Origin: Caryophanales bacterium
GTDB taxonomy: Bacteria; Bacillota; Bacilli; Exiguobacteriales; Exiguobacteriaceae
NCBI GenBank assembly: GCA_902363455.1
Contig: CABJAC010000001.1
Coordinates: forward strand, 1,178,001 to 1,242,000
Length of the DNA stretch: 64,000 nt
Direction: 5' to 3'
Shown: positions 1-8,855 of the stretch, one piece after another
Position numbering within the stretch: the stretch's first letter is position 1
Layout: every line of letters starts with the position of its first letter
Position numbers and translations under genes: made by a program
Notes under the pieces: generated by a model
What the model saw: the letters and a program-made list of their open reading frames with translations, nothing else
Told to the model about the DNA's origin: nothing
The model's database searches: none

Positions 1-1
1 G

Positions 2-976
2 ACGCGGGCATGTGCCCGGTTGACAGCCGGACTGCCGCTCGGCGACTCGGACAGTGCGTATGTCCCGCCGGAAGATACGGGAGAGGCAGATGGACTGTCG
101 GCGAGTCATTTGACGTTTACATTCGGCTGCGGCCGCAGTTTGTTTACGGACGACCGGTTCGGAATCGGTCATAAACGTCCTGATCTTCTCCGGGAATTGC
201 CGGTCTTTGACCTTGATCAGCTGGATCCGAAATGGTCGGGTGGTGACCTTGTCGTCCAGATTTGTGCCGACGATCAACAAGTCGTGTTCCATGCCTTACG
301 AAACTTGACTCGGATCGGTCGGGGCGTCGTCAAAATCCGCTGGACCCAAGCCGGTTTTCAACGGTCAAAGGTGGCGGATGCGGCAGGAGGGACACCTCGG
401 AATCTCTTCGGATTCAAGGATGGAACCGGTAATCCGGACTCGTCGCAGGCTTCCGTCCGGAATCAACACCTCTTTTACCAATGGCAGGACGGCTCGCCGT
501 GGTTGACGAACGGCAGTTTTCTGGTCGTCCGCCGAATTCAGATGCATCTCGAGGTCTGGGACCGGACAATCCTGAAAGAACAGGAGCGGACCTTCGGACG
601 GGAACGCGCATCCGGAGCTCCGCTCGGATCCAAAGAAGAGTTTGCTGCGGTGACGCCAAGCCAGCGGACAGCGCGCGGTGAAGCACCACTTCCAAAAGAT
701 TCACACACCGCGGTCGCACACGGATCAGGAACAGAACAGTTGTTACGCCGCTCCTATTCCTACCAGGCGGGCATTAATGAAACGACCGGAGCCCTCGATG
801 CCGGACTGTTATTTTTATCATACCAACGGTCACCGGAACAGTTCGTCACCATCCAACGACGGTTGGCGGCGTCCGACCGCTTAAATGAATACATTACCCA
901 CCGTGGCAGTGCTGTTTTTGCCTGTTTCGGCGGGATTCAAAAAGGAGGCTACATCGGTGATGCGCTCTTTGCTTAA
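2..976 (+). CDS. efeB: EfeB, Dyp-type heme peroxidase / deferrochelatase (5' end outside window)
   Basis: C-terminal 324 residues of a Dyp-type peroxidase; the frame is open to the window edge, so about 100 N-terminal residues are missing. The family GxxDG motif is present as GFKDGTGNP, and the proximal heme histidine region is recognisable as DSH followed by LLRRSYSY. Members of the EfeB subfamily are exported by Tat and work with EfeU and EfeO in ferrous or heme iron acquisition. Adjacency to efeU, which starts inside the last codons of this gene, supports EfeB over a generic Dyp peroxidase. The Tat signal would lie upstream and cannot be seen. Confidence 0.9.
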   Translation, partial: TRACARLTAGLPLGDSDSAYVPPEDTGEADGLSASHLTFTFGCGRSLFTDDRFGIGHKRPDLLRELPVFDLDQLDPKWSGGDLVVQICADDQQVVFHALRNLTRIGRGVVKIRWTQAGFQRSKVADAAGGTPRNLFGFKDGTGNPDSSQASVRNQHLFYQWQDGSPWLTNGSFLVVRRIQMHLEVWDRTILKEQERTFGRERASGAPLGSKEEFAAVTPSQRTARGEAPLPKDSHTAVAHGSGTEQLLRRSYSYQAGINETTGALDAGLLFLSYQRSPEQFVTIQRRLAASDRLNEYITHRGSAVFACFGGIQKGGYIGDALFA

Positions 977-2642
977 TGTGTTCATGACGGTACTCCTTTG
1001 TGCGACCGTTGGAATTTCGGTTGTTCATGCGGATTCGAAAACCGATGCGCTCTACGTCTCGATTGGTCAAGCCCTGTCGGCAGCCAACAATCAGGACCGG
1101 AGCAGTCTTAAGACCGCACTGCAGACGCTTGAGCAGCAGGTTGACCGTTTACCGGTCTCTGCCGAGCAAAAGGTGATTCAACAACGATTGACGGCCGTAC
1201 AAAAGCAGACCTCTCTGCCGGCAGTCAGACAGCAGCTGACGAAACTGTCGACGGCTGTCCGTGCACTGGAAGAAACGGGACGTCCGAAATCAGATCCTGC
1301 TGCTGAAAAACGGCTGACAGAGTTGTTTACTTGGACGAAGCAGCTCAGACATGCTGGAACGATGTCCGAACGGAAGAAGCTACAGTCCGATTTACTGGCG
1401 GCCTGGACCGACCGCGAAACGGTTGTCCGAGAGACGAGCATCGGACATTACGGTCAAGTCGAAATGGGATTGTCCGCAATCCGGATTGCTTTGGCACGCG
1501 AAACATTTGATCCATCGGAGCTGAATCAAGCACTTGATCAGTTTGATGCGAGTATCCGCTCCTTCCTGCAAGGGGATGCCGTTGAAACGGTGAAGCAGAC
1601 GGGACTCGCTGAACTGGTCGCGTTACTCAAACAAGCGAATCAGCAACTCGAGGATCAGGATATACCGGCAGCCGAGAAGACACTGACAACATTTATTAAG
1701 CGTTGGCCGAGCGGTGAAGGGGAAGTTCGTACGCGGAGCAGTTCTTTATATACGACGATTGAATCAGATGTGCCTGTTCTGTTGTCGCGTTTAGATGAAA
1801 CGACGATGGAGTCCACCCGGACCGACTTGGCACCAATCATTACCTCACTTCAAGTGTTGACAGAGAAAACCACGTACTCCTTTATTGATGCCATGTTCGT
1901 CATGTTGCGGGAAGGTCTGGAAGCATTGCTGATCATCAGTGCCCTCGTCGCATTCACCCGGAAAGCCAAGCTCGCGGGTGAACGTCTCATATGGACCGGG
2001 GCTGTCATGGGGTTAGTAGCAAGCGGAGGATTGGCCTTATTGATTCAACGTTTCTTCTCAACAGCGCTTGCTTCGGTCGGTCGGGAACAGATCGAAGGCT
2101 GGACGGGGCTCCTCGCCGTCTTTATGATGCTGCTGGTGGGATCATGGTTGCATACGAAAACTGCTGTTTCCTCAAGACAGACGGAACTGGCGGCATCATT
2201 TGCCGGTCATTCCTTGTTTGCGGTCAGTTTTTTGACGATTTTCCGAGAAGGCGCTGAGACGCTGTTATTTTATGCGGGAATGGCGCCTGCGATGACGCCT
2301 GTCGCCTTGTCTGGCGGAATTGGTGCTGCGATCCTTGTGATTACGCTCGTTTCCATTCTTGTAATCTATTGGGGTGTCCGTCTGCCGGTTCAGCGGCTGT
2401 TTTTAGCGGCGACCTGTCTGATTTATCTGATGGCGTTTAAGATTCTTGGAGCCAGTCTGCATGCCTTGCAACTGACGGGAATCGTGCCGATACACGTCGC
2501 GCCATACGTGCCGACGGTTTCTTGGCTCGGTTTTTATCCTACGTATGAGACGCTGATCCCTCAAATTGGATTATGTGTCCTCATCGGACTGACGGTGTTA
2601 TGGAAACGCCGTACTCCGGCACGACTGCAAAAGGTCGTTTGA
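960..2642 (+). CDS. efeU: EfeU, FTR1-family iron permease with large N-terminal extracellular domain
   Basis: A 560-residue protein with an N-terminal signal sequence (MRSLLNVFMTVLL then a small-residue stretch), about 280 extracytoplasmic residues and a C-terminal polytopic domain. The two iron-binding RExxE motifs of FTR1 permeases are visible as REGLE near residue 317 and REGAE near residue 428. The start is set by AGGAGG at 943-948, 11 bases before ATG 960; GTG 957 is possible. Upstream in-frame codons belong to efeB, which it overlaps by 17 bases, so the two are co-transcribed. It would carry iron across the membrane after oxidation by EfeB. No EfeO gene is in view; it may lie upstream. 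Confidence 0.9.
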   Translation: MRSLLNVFMTVLLCATVGISVVHADSKTDALYVSIGQALSAANNQDRSSLKTALQTLEQQVDRLPVSAEQKVIQQRLTAVQKQTSLPAVRQQLTKLSTAVRALEETGRPKSDPAAEKRLTELFTWTKQLRHAGTMSERKKLQSDLLAAWTDRETVVRETSIGHYGQVEMGLSAIRIALARETFDPSELNQALDQFDASIRSFLQGDAVETVKQTGLAELVALLKQANQQLEDQDIPAAEKTLTTFIKRWPSGEGEVRTRSSSLYTTIESDVPVLLSRLDETTMESTRTDLAPIITSLQVLTEKTTYSFIDAMFVMLREGLEALLIISALVAFTRKAKLAGERLIWTGAVMGLVASGGLALLIQRFFSTALASVGREQIEGWTGLLAVFMMLLVGSWLHTKTAVSSRQTELAASFAGHSLFAVSFLTIFREGAETLLFYAGMAPAMTPVALSGGIGAAILVITLVSILVIYWGVRLPVQRLFLAATCLIYLMAFKILGASLHALQLTGIVPIHVAPYVPTVSWLGFYPTYETLIPQIGLCVLIGLTVLWKRRTPARLQKVV

Positions 2643-2660
2643 TTCGTTTTTTAGATGCAT

Positions 2661-2685
2661 GTTTTATTCATTATGTTTCGGGAAT
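2661..2685 (+). promoter_or_regulatory. Sigma-B-type promoter
   Basis: GTTTTA (2661-2666), 13-base spacer, GGGAAT (2680-2685). The Bacillus sigma-B consensus is GTTTAA-N12..15-GGGWAT. It lies about 55 bases ahead of a YflT-family stress gene, the expected class of target. Confidence 0.75.
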
Positions 2686-2738
2686 AACTTTATATCGAGA
2701 GTAAACACAGTTGGCTCGCATAAAGGAGAGGAAACAAA

Positions 2739-3200
2739 ATGATTGAAACACGAATCGTACGAAATATGACGGCCGTTGATGCGGAAGTGACTAGCTTAAA
2801 ATCAAGCGGTTATTCGAATAAACAAATTTACATTTTCGCGAAGGATGAAGAATTGGCGGAACGAATTGCGAATGATACACAAACACTTGCGTACCGCGTG
2901 ACGAAAAAATCATTTTTCGAAACGTTGATGGCGACCGTCCGCAGTAACCGGAAAGATCGGATTGCCCAGTTGTCAGAGCTCGGAATGACGAAAGACGTCG
3001 CCGAGGATTTGGAAGACGAAGTTCGCCATGGTCGAATCGTCATAGTCGGTTCAAAGTCAGATCTTCTGAATCCAGCGTTTGCCGCATCTTATGTAACAGA
3101 CGAAACGACAGAGTACGGTGCCGGTGTTCCGAAACTTGAAGAGGAAGAGACGACAACAACGTTGCCCGCTGATCAAAATGTCAAAGTAGATAAAGACTGA
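2739..3200 (+). CDS. YflT/GSP17M-family general stress protein
   Basis: A 153-residue soluble acidic protein. The N-terminal half (IVRNMTAVDAEVTSLKSSGYSNKQIYIFAKDE) has the pattern of the YflT heat-induced stress protein domain, in which a short predicted alpha/beta fold follows a regulated N-terminus. The C-terminal 30 residues are rich in Glu and Thr and look disordered. AGGAGAGG sits 7-10 bases before ATG 2739. Transcription alone from a sigma-B-type promoter and closure by a strong hairpin make it a monocistronic stress gene. The molecular function of the family is unknown. Confidence 0.8.
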   Translation: MIETRIVRNMTAVDAEVTSLKSSGYSNKQIYIFAKDEELAERIANDTQTLAYRVTKKSFFETLMATVRSNRKDRIAQLSELGMTKDVAEDLEDEVRHGRIVIVGSKSDLLNPAFAASYVTDETTEYGAGVPKLEEEETTTTLPADQNVKVDKD

Positions 3201-3206
3201 TGCACT

Positions 3207-3239
3207 AAAAAGGAGGATGCCGCCCGCATCCTCCTTTTT
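3207..3239 (+). terminator. Rho-independent terminator
   Basis: Stem AAAAAGGAGGATGC / GCATCCTCCTTTTT with a 5-base loop, ending in T5, seven bases after the stress gene stop. Confidence 0.9.
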
Positions 3240-3509
3240 AGGTGATATTTCGTATGTCTAATACCCCTGTTAAGACCGGGGTCTTTTCCGGAGCGCTGTA
3301 AGTAATACGTCGCTCTCCTTCCAACGGCATCATTTAAAGATCTTGAACGTGCTGCAATCAAAACAAAATATTCCCTGATTACTTTTGACGTAAACCTTCT
3401 TAAGAGAAAAGTGAAAGGCATGATAGTATTCGATCAAGTGGATGGTTTTGAATGTCCGATTTGCGGCAAAAGACAAGAAGCATGCCAGGAACAGAGGAGG
3501 AACTGTCTG

Positions 3510-4178
3510 ATGGAACGAAGTACATTGATCGCCCTTGAAAAACATTTATACGCCAGTCAATTAGAACTGGACGGTTTAGCCCGGTTGATCACGAAACAAT
3601 TGATGCAACTCAGTCAAGTTGCAGGTTCTGTGGAGCATTTCCGACGGATGAGCTTTGACCTGTACCGAAAACGGGAAGCGCTTGATCGAATTGCTCCTCA
3701 GGTGTTGTATGAAACAGCACTTGATTATGAAGATTTTTTGGAAGAAGAATTCGATGAAATCCCGCTTTCTTGGGCACTTCGTCAGGATGAAGCGGAAGCA
3801 CTCGATCAATTGTGGTGGTTTGAGTTTTTCCGAATTCAAGCGGACGTCGAAGATTGGTTGAGTCTGTACTTGATTCGCCGGATTCGGGAAGATATCCGGT
3901 ATGTCCCGCCTGTCATTGAAAAGAACGCGTACGCGCTGTCGGATGATGCGCGGCAAGTCTTTTGGCGGTTGCTGCAACGTTCTGTTGCTAAACCGTCTTC
4001 GAAAATCAAAGCCAATCAATTGTCCTGTCGCATGGGGATATCGGAAATTGCCCGATACGCCCGCTTTAATTTAGAACGGACCCAACTCGCAATCGAAGAG
4101 TTGACTGCACGAGGCATCATTTCGATTGAGGAAGAGGATGAGAAACTAAAATTACGCGTGCGGCTACAAGTGATTTAA
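3510..4178 (+). CDS. Hypothetical protein with C-terminal winged-helix-like region
   Basis: A 222-residue protein of unrecognised family. The first two thirds are charged and helical (LYRKREALDRIAPQVLYETA), the C-terminal 70 residues resemble a winged helix (IKANQLSCRMGISEIARYARF then an acidic wing). ATG 3510 has AGAGGAGG 9 bases upstream. An in-frame GTG at 3411 would add 33 residues containing CPICG and two more cysteines, a possible zinc ribbon, but it has no ribosome site. The 270 bases before it hold only a GC-rich inverted repeat near 3262-3285. The 3' end overlaps the convergent hydrolase by 15 bases. Confidence 0.6.
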   Translation: MERSTLIALEKHLYASQLELDGLARLITKQLMQLSQVAGSVEHFRRMSFDLYRKREALDRIAPQVLYETALDYEDFLEEEFDEIPLSWALRQDEAEALDQLWWFEFFRIQADVEDWLSLYLIRRIREDIRYVPPVIEKNAYALSDDARQVFWRLLQRSVAKPSSKIKANQLSCRMGISEIARYARFNLERTQLAIEELTARGIISIEEEDEKLKLRVRLQVI

Positions 4179-5012
4179 GGCAATGAACCGTTCAATCATC
4201 CGTTCATCACGGCGGGCGGACGGTCCAATCCAAATTAAATGTCCGGGACTGTGTGATTCGATGAACTGGGCATGTGCAATCGCCCGTCGCGCGTAAAGCG
4301 CATGTTCAAACGGAACCGCCCGGTCTGCTTTCGAGTGGACGATCAAGACAGGGCAGGTGATGGTTTGTAAAAGCGGACGGTCAATCTGTTGTGTCAAATC
4401 AAACAAGACGCCCCGCCCGGGTCCATTCTGGAGTCCGACTTGATACAGTAATTGTTGGTCGGTGCCGGATAGCTGCCGGCGGATGTCGTCACGTTGCAAC
4501 AAACTGGTCATCTCGACCATTCGGACAGAAGCCTCTTGCGGAAATTTCGTCAATTTATCTTTTACGTAATACCACAATAACTGTTGAGCGACTTGCAATG
4601 GCCGTTGCAGAAACGGTTTTACAAGCCAAGTCTGATAAGGAAGCGAGATTTGATGCGTCATGGCACATGCAAGTACAAGAGCGCTTACGGCCGGATTATG
4701 ACTGGCTAGTGCAATTGCGGTCGGTCCACCGGCTGAGATGCCGTACACGGTATAGCTTGTAATCTGTCGGGACAGCAGCCATTCCCGATAAAATGCCGCC
4801 AACTCGACGGGAGAAGCTGCGACGTCTAATGAGGTCTTTCCATAGCCTGGACGTGACGGGACGATCACCCGGTAACCGGCATCGATCAACCGTTCGACAT
4901 GATACACTTCCCGGTAATCGGACTGTGTTCCATGAATCAACAAAACAACGGGACCGCTTCCACTGTCCCTGTAATCAAACCGGTGATTCTTCCAATCAGC
5001 AATATGTTGCAT
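4164..5012 (-). CDS. Alpha/beta-fold hydrolase
   Basis: A 282-residue alpha/beta hydrolase. The oxyanion region is LLIHGTQSD, the nucleophile elbow GISAGG (Ser about 93), the acid lies in HSKADRAVPFEHA and the catalytic His in SPGHLIW. ATG 5012 is chosen because AGGAGA lies 8 bases upstream; the longer frame to 5132 would run into the divergent WYL gene. Substrate is not evident; the cap region is small, as in esterases and lactonases. Divergent from the WYL regulator at 5126, with about 110 bases of AT-rich promoter DNA between, so regulation by that neighbour is possible. Confidence 0.8.
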   Translation of the reverse strand: MQHIADWKNHRFDYRDSGSGPVVLLIHGTQSDYREVYHVERLIDAGYRVIVPSRPGYGKTSLDVAASPVELAAFYREWLLSRQITSYTVYGISAGGPTAIALASHNPAVSALVLACAMTHQISLPYQTWLVKPFLQRPLQVAQQLLWYYVKDKLTKFPQEASVRMVEMTSLLQRDDIRRQLSGTDQQLLYQVGLQNGPGRGVLFDLTQQIDRPLLQTITCPVLIVHSKADRAVPFEHALYARRAIAHAQFIESHSPGHLIWIGPSARRDERMIERFIALNHL

Positions 5013-5125
5013 CCAAATTCTCCTATCTCTTAAAAATTTCCATATTATTGTTATTGTTTTTTCCTGTTTAAGGTATAATTCAATTATAATCAAATATCTT
5101 ATGGATAGGAAATGAGGATACGCCT

Positions 5126-6130
5126 GTGTCAAATGAAAAATTATCCAACCGTGACCGGTTGTTGGCAGTTCGAGAAATCTTTGAGCATTATTCGGATGAA
5201 GAGCATACCTTGACTTTGGAAGAACTTAGCATAGAGTTGTCCAAGCGGGGGCTGATTGAGAAGTTATCACGTAAATCACTAAAAGAAGATATTGCAGCAC
5301 TCATAAAGTCCGGATTTGATATCCGTGCGGAAGAAACGAAAAACGGATTGGCAATTCCATATCATCTGGTCAGCCGTCCGTTTGAACAACACCACCTCCG
5401 GCTGTTGGTAGACGCAATCGCAAGTGCCAAATTCATTTCAGAAAGTGAAACGGAGATACTTGTTCAAAATATCCATACTTTGACGAGTAAGCGCCTTGCC
5501 GAAACATTAACTCCCGTCATACATACTGTCAAAAAACCGAAAGGCGTCATTCCTTTTTCAATTGATACGATCCAAAAAGCCATCACCGGAAAAGACGTCA
5601 TCAGTTTTCAATATCAGGGTAAATTTAATGAGCGGACGCGGAAGTTCGAACTCCGAAAAGACGGGGATTACTATCTCGTCGCACCGGCACATCTGATTGT
5701 TGACAACGGGAACTATTATTTGATTGGTCGCGACGAACGAGTCAATGAAATCCGGACCTATCGGGTCGACCGGATCGTCAATTGTAATGTGTTTGAACCG
5801 ATTGAGACACCTGTAGTTGTCGACTCCTCGTATTTGAGCAGCATGTTCAATATGTATGGTGGGGAGCAGGAACAATTGACGTTGAAGTTCCATGAGCATG
5901 TCATGCCGACCGTGGTCGACCGATTCGGAACAGATATCCGCTGTCGTCGGTTAGAAGGGCAGTGGTTTGAAGTCAAAGTGAGTGCGTTGTTCTCACAAGG
6001 ATTTATGATGTGGTTGATTCAGTTTGCAGAGCAGGCTGAAATCGTTGAACCCGCAGCATGCCGGGAGGCTTTTAAAAATAAAGTCCTTGAACTCGCGAAA
6101 GTGTATCAAACGCCGGTTGGGTCACGTTAA
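5126..6130 (+). CDS. WYL-domain transcriptional regulator (YafY-like)
   Basis: A 334-residue regulator. Residues 1-70 form a helix-turn-helix (LTLEELSIELSKRGLIEKLSRKSLKEDIAALI), residues about 145-225 the WYL domain with the typical ...YYLIGRD..EIRTYRVDRI pattern, and a C-terminal WCX-type extension follows. WYL regulators bind nucleotides or single-stranded DNA and control stress and defence genes. GTG 5126 has GAGG 8 bases upstream. Two TATAAT boxes at 5074-5079 and 5085-5090 could each serve as a -10. No operon partner follows; a terminator lies 15 bases after the stop. Confidence 0.8.
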   Translation: MSNEKLSNRDRLLAVREIFEHYSDEEHTLTLEELSIELSKRGLIEKLSRKSLKEDIAALIKSGFDIRAEETKNGLAIPYHLVSRPFEQHHLRLLVDAIASAKFISESETEILVQNIHTLTSKRLAETLTPVIHTVKKPKGVIPFSIDTIQKAITGKDVISFQYQGKFNERTRKFELRKDGDYYLVAPAHLIVDNGNYYLIGRDERVNEIRTYRVDRIVNCNVFEPIETPVVVDSSYLSSMFNMYGGEQEQLTLKFHEHVMPTVVDRFGTDIRCRRLEGQWFEVKVSALFSQGFMMWLIQFAEQAEIVEPAACREAFKNKVLELAKVYQTPVGSR

Positions 6131-6143
6131 TTCCAAAACAGAA

Positions 6144-6197
6144 ACGACAAAAAGACGTGTAGATTTTCGGAAATAGAAAAGCTGCTCTTTTTGTCGT
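6144..6197 (+). terminator. Putative terminator with long loop
   Basis: ACGACAAAAAG (6144-6154) pairs with CTTTTTGTCGT (6187-6197), followed by TTTTTTG. The loop of about 32 bases is large, so efficiency is uncertain. Confidence 0.55.
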
Positions 6198-6285
6198 TTT
6201 TTGTCGTATATTCATATTTGAATATTTTTAAGACGTTTTTCCGATTACCATTAAGGATATCTTATTTTTTTGCAGGAGGGACGTC

Positions 6286-6612
6286 ATGCAACAAATGGAA
6301 AAACAACGGACAGGAAGTGTGATTGCGGTCGTATCATACCTCTTCTTTATTTGTTTATCGTATACTTTGTGGTATTTATTATCGATTTTTGCCTTTAATA
6401 TATTGTTTAGCTCAGAACTTCTCATGTCGATGGATCTTGTGGTGTTCGGATTCAGTCCTTTATTCGCTCTCGGTATTACGATATTTTCCTTGAAGATGTT
6501 GAAGCGATACAGCCAACCTAAGTTTTCTCCGTACATACTTGTGGTGTATAGTGTCTTGACTAGTGTCTTGATCTATTACTCTGTTCTTTATTCGATACTG
6601 CCCCGGATCTGA
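6286..6612 (+). CDS. Small membrane protein, unknown
   Basis: 108 residues with three clear hydrophobic spans (about 12-38, 48-72 and 82-104) and a lysine-rich loop after the second. GGAGGG lies 7 bases before ATG 6286. No family recognised. It is followed after 75 bases by a 35-residue membrane peptide gene, and both share one terminator. Confidence 0.6.
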   Translation: MQQMEKQRTGSVIAVVSYLFFICLSYTLWYLLSIFAFNILFSSELLMSMDLVVFGFSPLFALGITIFSLKMLKRYSQPKFSPYILVVYSVLTSVLIYYSVLYSILPRI

Positions 6613-6686
6613 TGAAGCTTGCATGGTCTCGCCTTTTGGAATATGCTACCTGTAGAGTATCAGCATGTCTTGGAGGAGGGGATACG

Positions 6687-6794
6687 ATGAATACACAGTA
6701 TATCCTGGACTGGATGCCACTCGTGCTTCCGGTTGCTGCCATCGTTTTTATTGTCATCATCGCGCGTAAAGCGTCTAAAATTGATTCTAAATAA
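6687..6794 (+). CDS. 35-residue single-span membrane peptide
   Basis: ATG 6687 is preceded by a perfect GGAGGAGGGG at 6671-6680. The product has one hydrophobic helix (residues 10-27, VLPVAAIVFIVIIARK) ending in a basic K/R cluster, so it should sit N-out or as a peripheral membrane peptide. The upstream part of the same frame lacks a ribosome site. It is closed by a terminator 3 bases after the stop. No function can be assigned. Confidence 0.55.
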   Translation: MNTQYILDWMPLVLPVAAIVFIVIIARKASKIDSK

Positions 6795-6797
6795 CAA

Positions 6798-6834
6798 GAA
6801 GAAGGTGTTCCGGTATCGGAGCACCTTCTTTTTG
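6798..6834. terminator. Bidirectional terminator
   Basis: AAGAAGGTG-t-TCC / GGA-g-CACCTTCTT with a 6-base loop; T-runs on both sides let it end the small-peptide genes (plus) and the MoxR operon (minus). Confidence 0.85.
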
Positions 6835-6836
6835 GT

Positions 6837-7811
6837 TCAGCGTTCGATTTGTTCCCGGACATATTTCCGGAACAGTTGCAGATCGTACGCCGGTTCACTG
6901 CGGCTGAATTCAATCCCGTCGAGAAGACGTGCATGGGAAGCGGCTTCCGGAAACTCAATCCGCGTCAACCACTCGACGGTTGTTTCATCATGACGGCGCG
7001 GAAAAGCCTGTTCGAGTTGCGAGGCGATTTTCAGGAGCGGATGCTGACTGTGTTTTTTGACAGGAGGCGGTTGCTTCGTCACCGTCATGCGGACGACCGG
7101 TTCTGCTTCCGTTGTGATGACTTGTCGTTTTCGAATCAAATAGAAGGTGATACCGACGGCGAGAATCGCCAAGACAATCCCTGCCATGTTCAGATAAAAC
7201 AGCGTGTCGGAACTCATGCTGGCTGCCTCTAGTCTTTTCTGCGGAGCAATGTTTGCTACATCGGTCGTATTTTTCGCCGTCTTTTGATCAATCCGTTCTG
7301 CGAGCGGCAATGTCCAGGTAAAGAGTGAGCCGAACGCCTCAAGTGCCGGACGGGTCAAGTTCGCAACAGAACCAAACAGGGTTTCTTTAAGCAATCGAAT
7401 CAAGATGACGAGGACGAGACTGCCCCCGAGAAACAACGAGACATTTGCAATGATTCGGCGCCATTCTACGAGATGTTGTCTTAAGAATGGAATTGCCCAT
7501 AATAGACCTAGTAGAAGATAGGTGCCTAACGGCGGAGAAAGTCCGGGGAACAACAGGCATAACCCGGTCATTCCCGTCGCACTGATGGCAAACTTGTAAG
7601 GATAATCGACGGTCTCGAGTCCTGCACCGAAGGCAATGGCAAGTAACAGCAACATACTGATCAGCGGAGAGACGAATAGAAACGCAATCGCCGCTGCAAG
7701 TTGCAGTCCAATCCGGATGTTGCGTGCTGGGATTGCTGCAAGCAACGGAAAAATCAGAATGACGAGTGGTGCTGGTAACAGACTGATGATGAGAATCCAC
7801 CAAAGAATCAT
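6837..7811 (-). CDS. Polytopic membrane protein with C-terminal DUF4129-like tail
   Basis: A 324-residue protein with about six hydrophobic spans: a cluster in residues 1-140, one near 205-225, then a basic cytoplasmic tail. The last 75 residues (TTVEWLTRIEFPEAASHARLL...YDLQLFRKYVREQI) resemble the C-terminal domain often found beside MoxR/DUF58 genes. The start codon overlaps the DUF58 stop as ATGA, so the three genes form a translationally coupled operon. Many MoxR-DUF58 operons carry a transglutaminase-like membrane protein here; no transglutaminase Cys-His-Asp motif is seen in this one. Confidence 0.65.
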   Translation of the reverse strand: MILWWILIISLLPAPLVILIFPLLAAIPARNIRIGLQLAAAIAFLFVSPLISMLLLLAIAFGAGLETVDYPYKFAISATGMTGLCLLFPGLSPPLGTYLLLGLLWAIPFLRQHLVEWRRIIANVSLFLGGSLVLVILIRLLKETLFGSVANLTRPALEAFGSLFTWTLPLAERIDQKTAKNTTDVANIAPQKRLEAASMSSDTLFYLNMAGIVLAILAVGITFYLIRKRQVITTEAEPVVRMTVTKQPPPVKKHSQHPLLKIASQLEQAFPRRHDETTVEWLTRIEFPEAASHARLLDGIEFSRSEPAYDLQLFRKYVREQIER

Positions 7812-8854
7812 GCGCTAGCCCCCTTATGCCGATGCCCAAGATGAATTTCTGCTGTCGTCGAGGGAACAGTCCGTTGGAGACGTTTTGTAAAATAGCGGCG
7901 CTCGAGCGGCAGATCGTATTCCGATATCCGGGCGAGGCATTCCATCGTCCGCAGAAACTGGTCTTTTCCTTTTCCAGAGGGAACGTGATACCACTGTCCC
8001 TCCCGGTTGACCATCGAAATCCATAAGCTGTATGACGCCCCTTGTTTTTCAAGTTCTCGGATAATCGTCGCAGCACGGGAGAGTAATTTTTCAAAATCAC
8101 CGCGTAAGGCTAAACCGTCCGCGGAGAGACCGTCAATGATGACCGCATAATCATGGTTGCGCATCCGATCATATTGATAGGAATAGAGTTCTCCGGTCTT
8201 TGCATAAGCAGACCAATAGATCGTCTTCGCATCGCCTGCATACGGTACGACGGAATGAAAGCTCGAGCGGTCCGTAAACGGACTTGACCGGTCAATCGTC
8301 TCGCCGGGAATCTGACGTTCGTTCCATTCGACCGATGCCGGCGCAAAATCAGGGAAAACATGACCGAGTTGTTGGATTGGTAATGTCAAGTACAGCGTCA
8401 TCAGATGGAACGGATCGGAAATCATGATATCAAGCGACTGGATGCGAATCGTTCCCCGTTTGGTTGCCGTGACGTCGATTTGAAACGGCACGTTAGCCTG
8501 ACGCGGTACAAAGACATGTTTCCGCCAAAACTGGCTGCTGGCATCTTCGATTCGGACTTGTTCCCCGAGAAGGCCAGACATGGTCACCTTTCCAAGTGAA
8601 AACCGTGTCGGATTATGAATTTCGAATGGGATGACGAGTGCATCGTCCCGGAAAGCCCGAACCGTTTCGACGAGCCGGACGCTCACGCGTTCTCCAAGGT
8701 ACTCAAGATATCTTGGTAAGAGATAACCGTACAACGTGTACGCGACGAGTAGTGTCGCAATCAGGATTGAACCGTACAGTGTACAAATGCCGGCCGCGAC
8801 GGCAATCCAAAATAAAATCATCGGATGAAAGGACTTCGGTGTGATCAATTGCAT
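7808..8854 (-). CDS. DUF58 domain protein, MoxR partner
   Basis: A 348-residue protein: two N-terminal membrane spans (about 10-45), a beta-rich middle, then the DUF58 domain with its signature around residues 190-235 (DRSSFHSVVPYAGDAKTIYW). DUF58 proteins have a von Willebrand A-like fold and are thought to be substrates or adaptors of MoxR AAA+ chaperones. It starts one base after the moxR stop and overlaps the next gene by four bases. Confidence 0.85.
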   Translation of the reverse strand: MQLITPKSFHPMILFWIAVAAGICTLYGSILIATLLVAYTLYGYLLPRYLEYLGERVSVRLVETVRAFRDDALVIPFEIHNPTRFSLGKVTMSGLLGEQVRIEDASSQFWRKHVFVPRQANVPFQIDVTATKRGTIRIQSLDIMISDPFHLMTLYLTLPIQQLGHVFPDFAPASVEWNERQIPGETIDRSSPFTDRSSFHSVVPYAGDAKTIYWSAYAKTGELYSYQYDRMRNHDYAVIIDGLSADGLALRGDFEKLLSRAATIIRELEKQGASYSLWISMVNREGQWYHVPSGKGKDQFLRTMECLARISEYDLPLERRYFTKRLQRTVPSTTAEIHLGHRHKGASA

Positions 8855-8855
8855 G

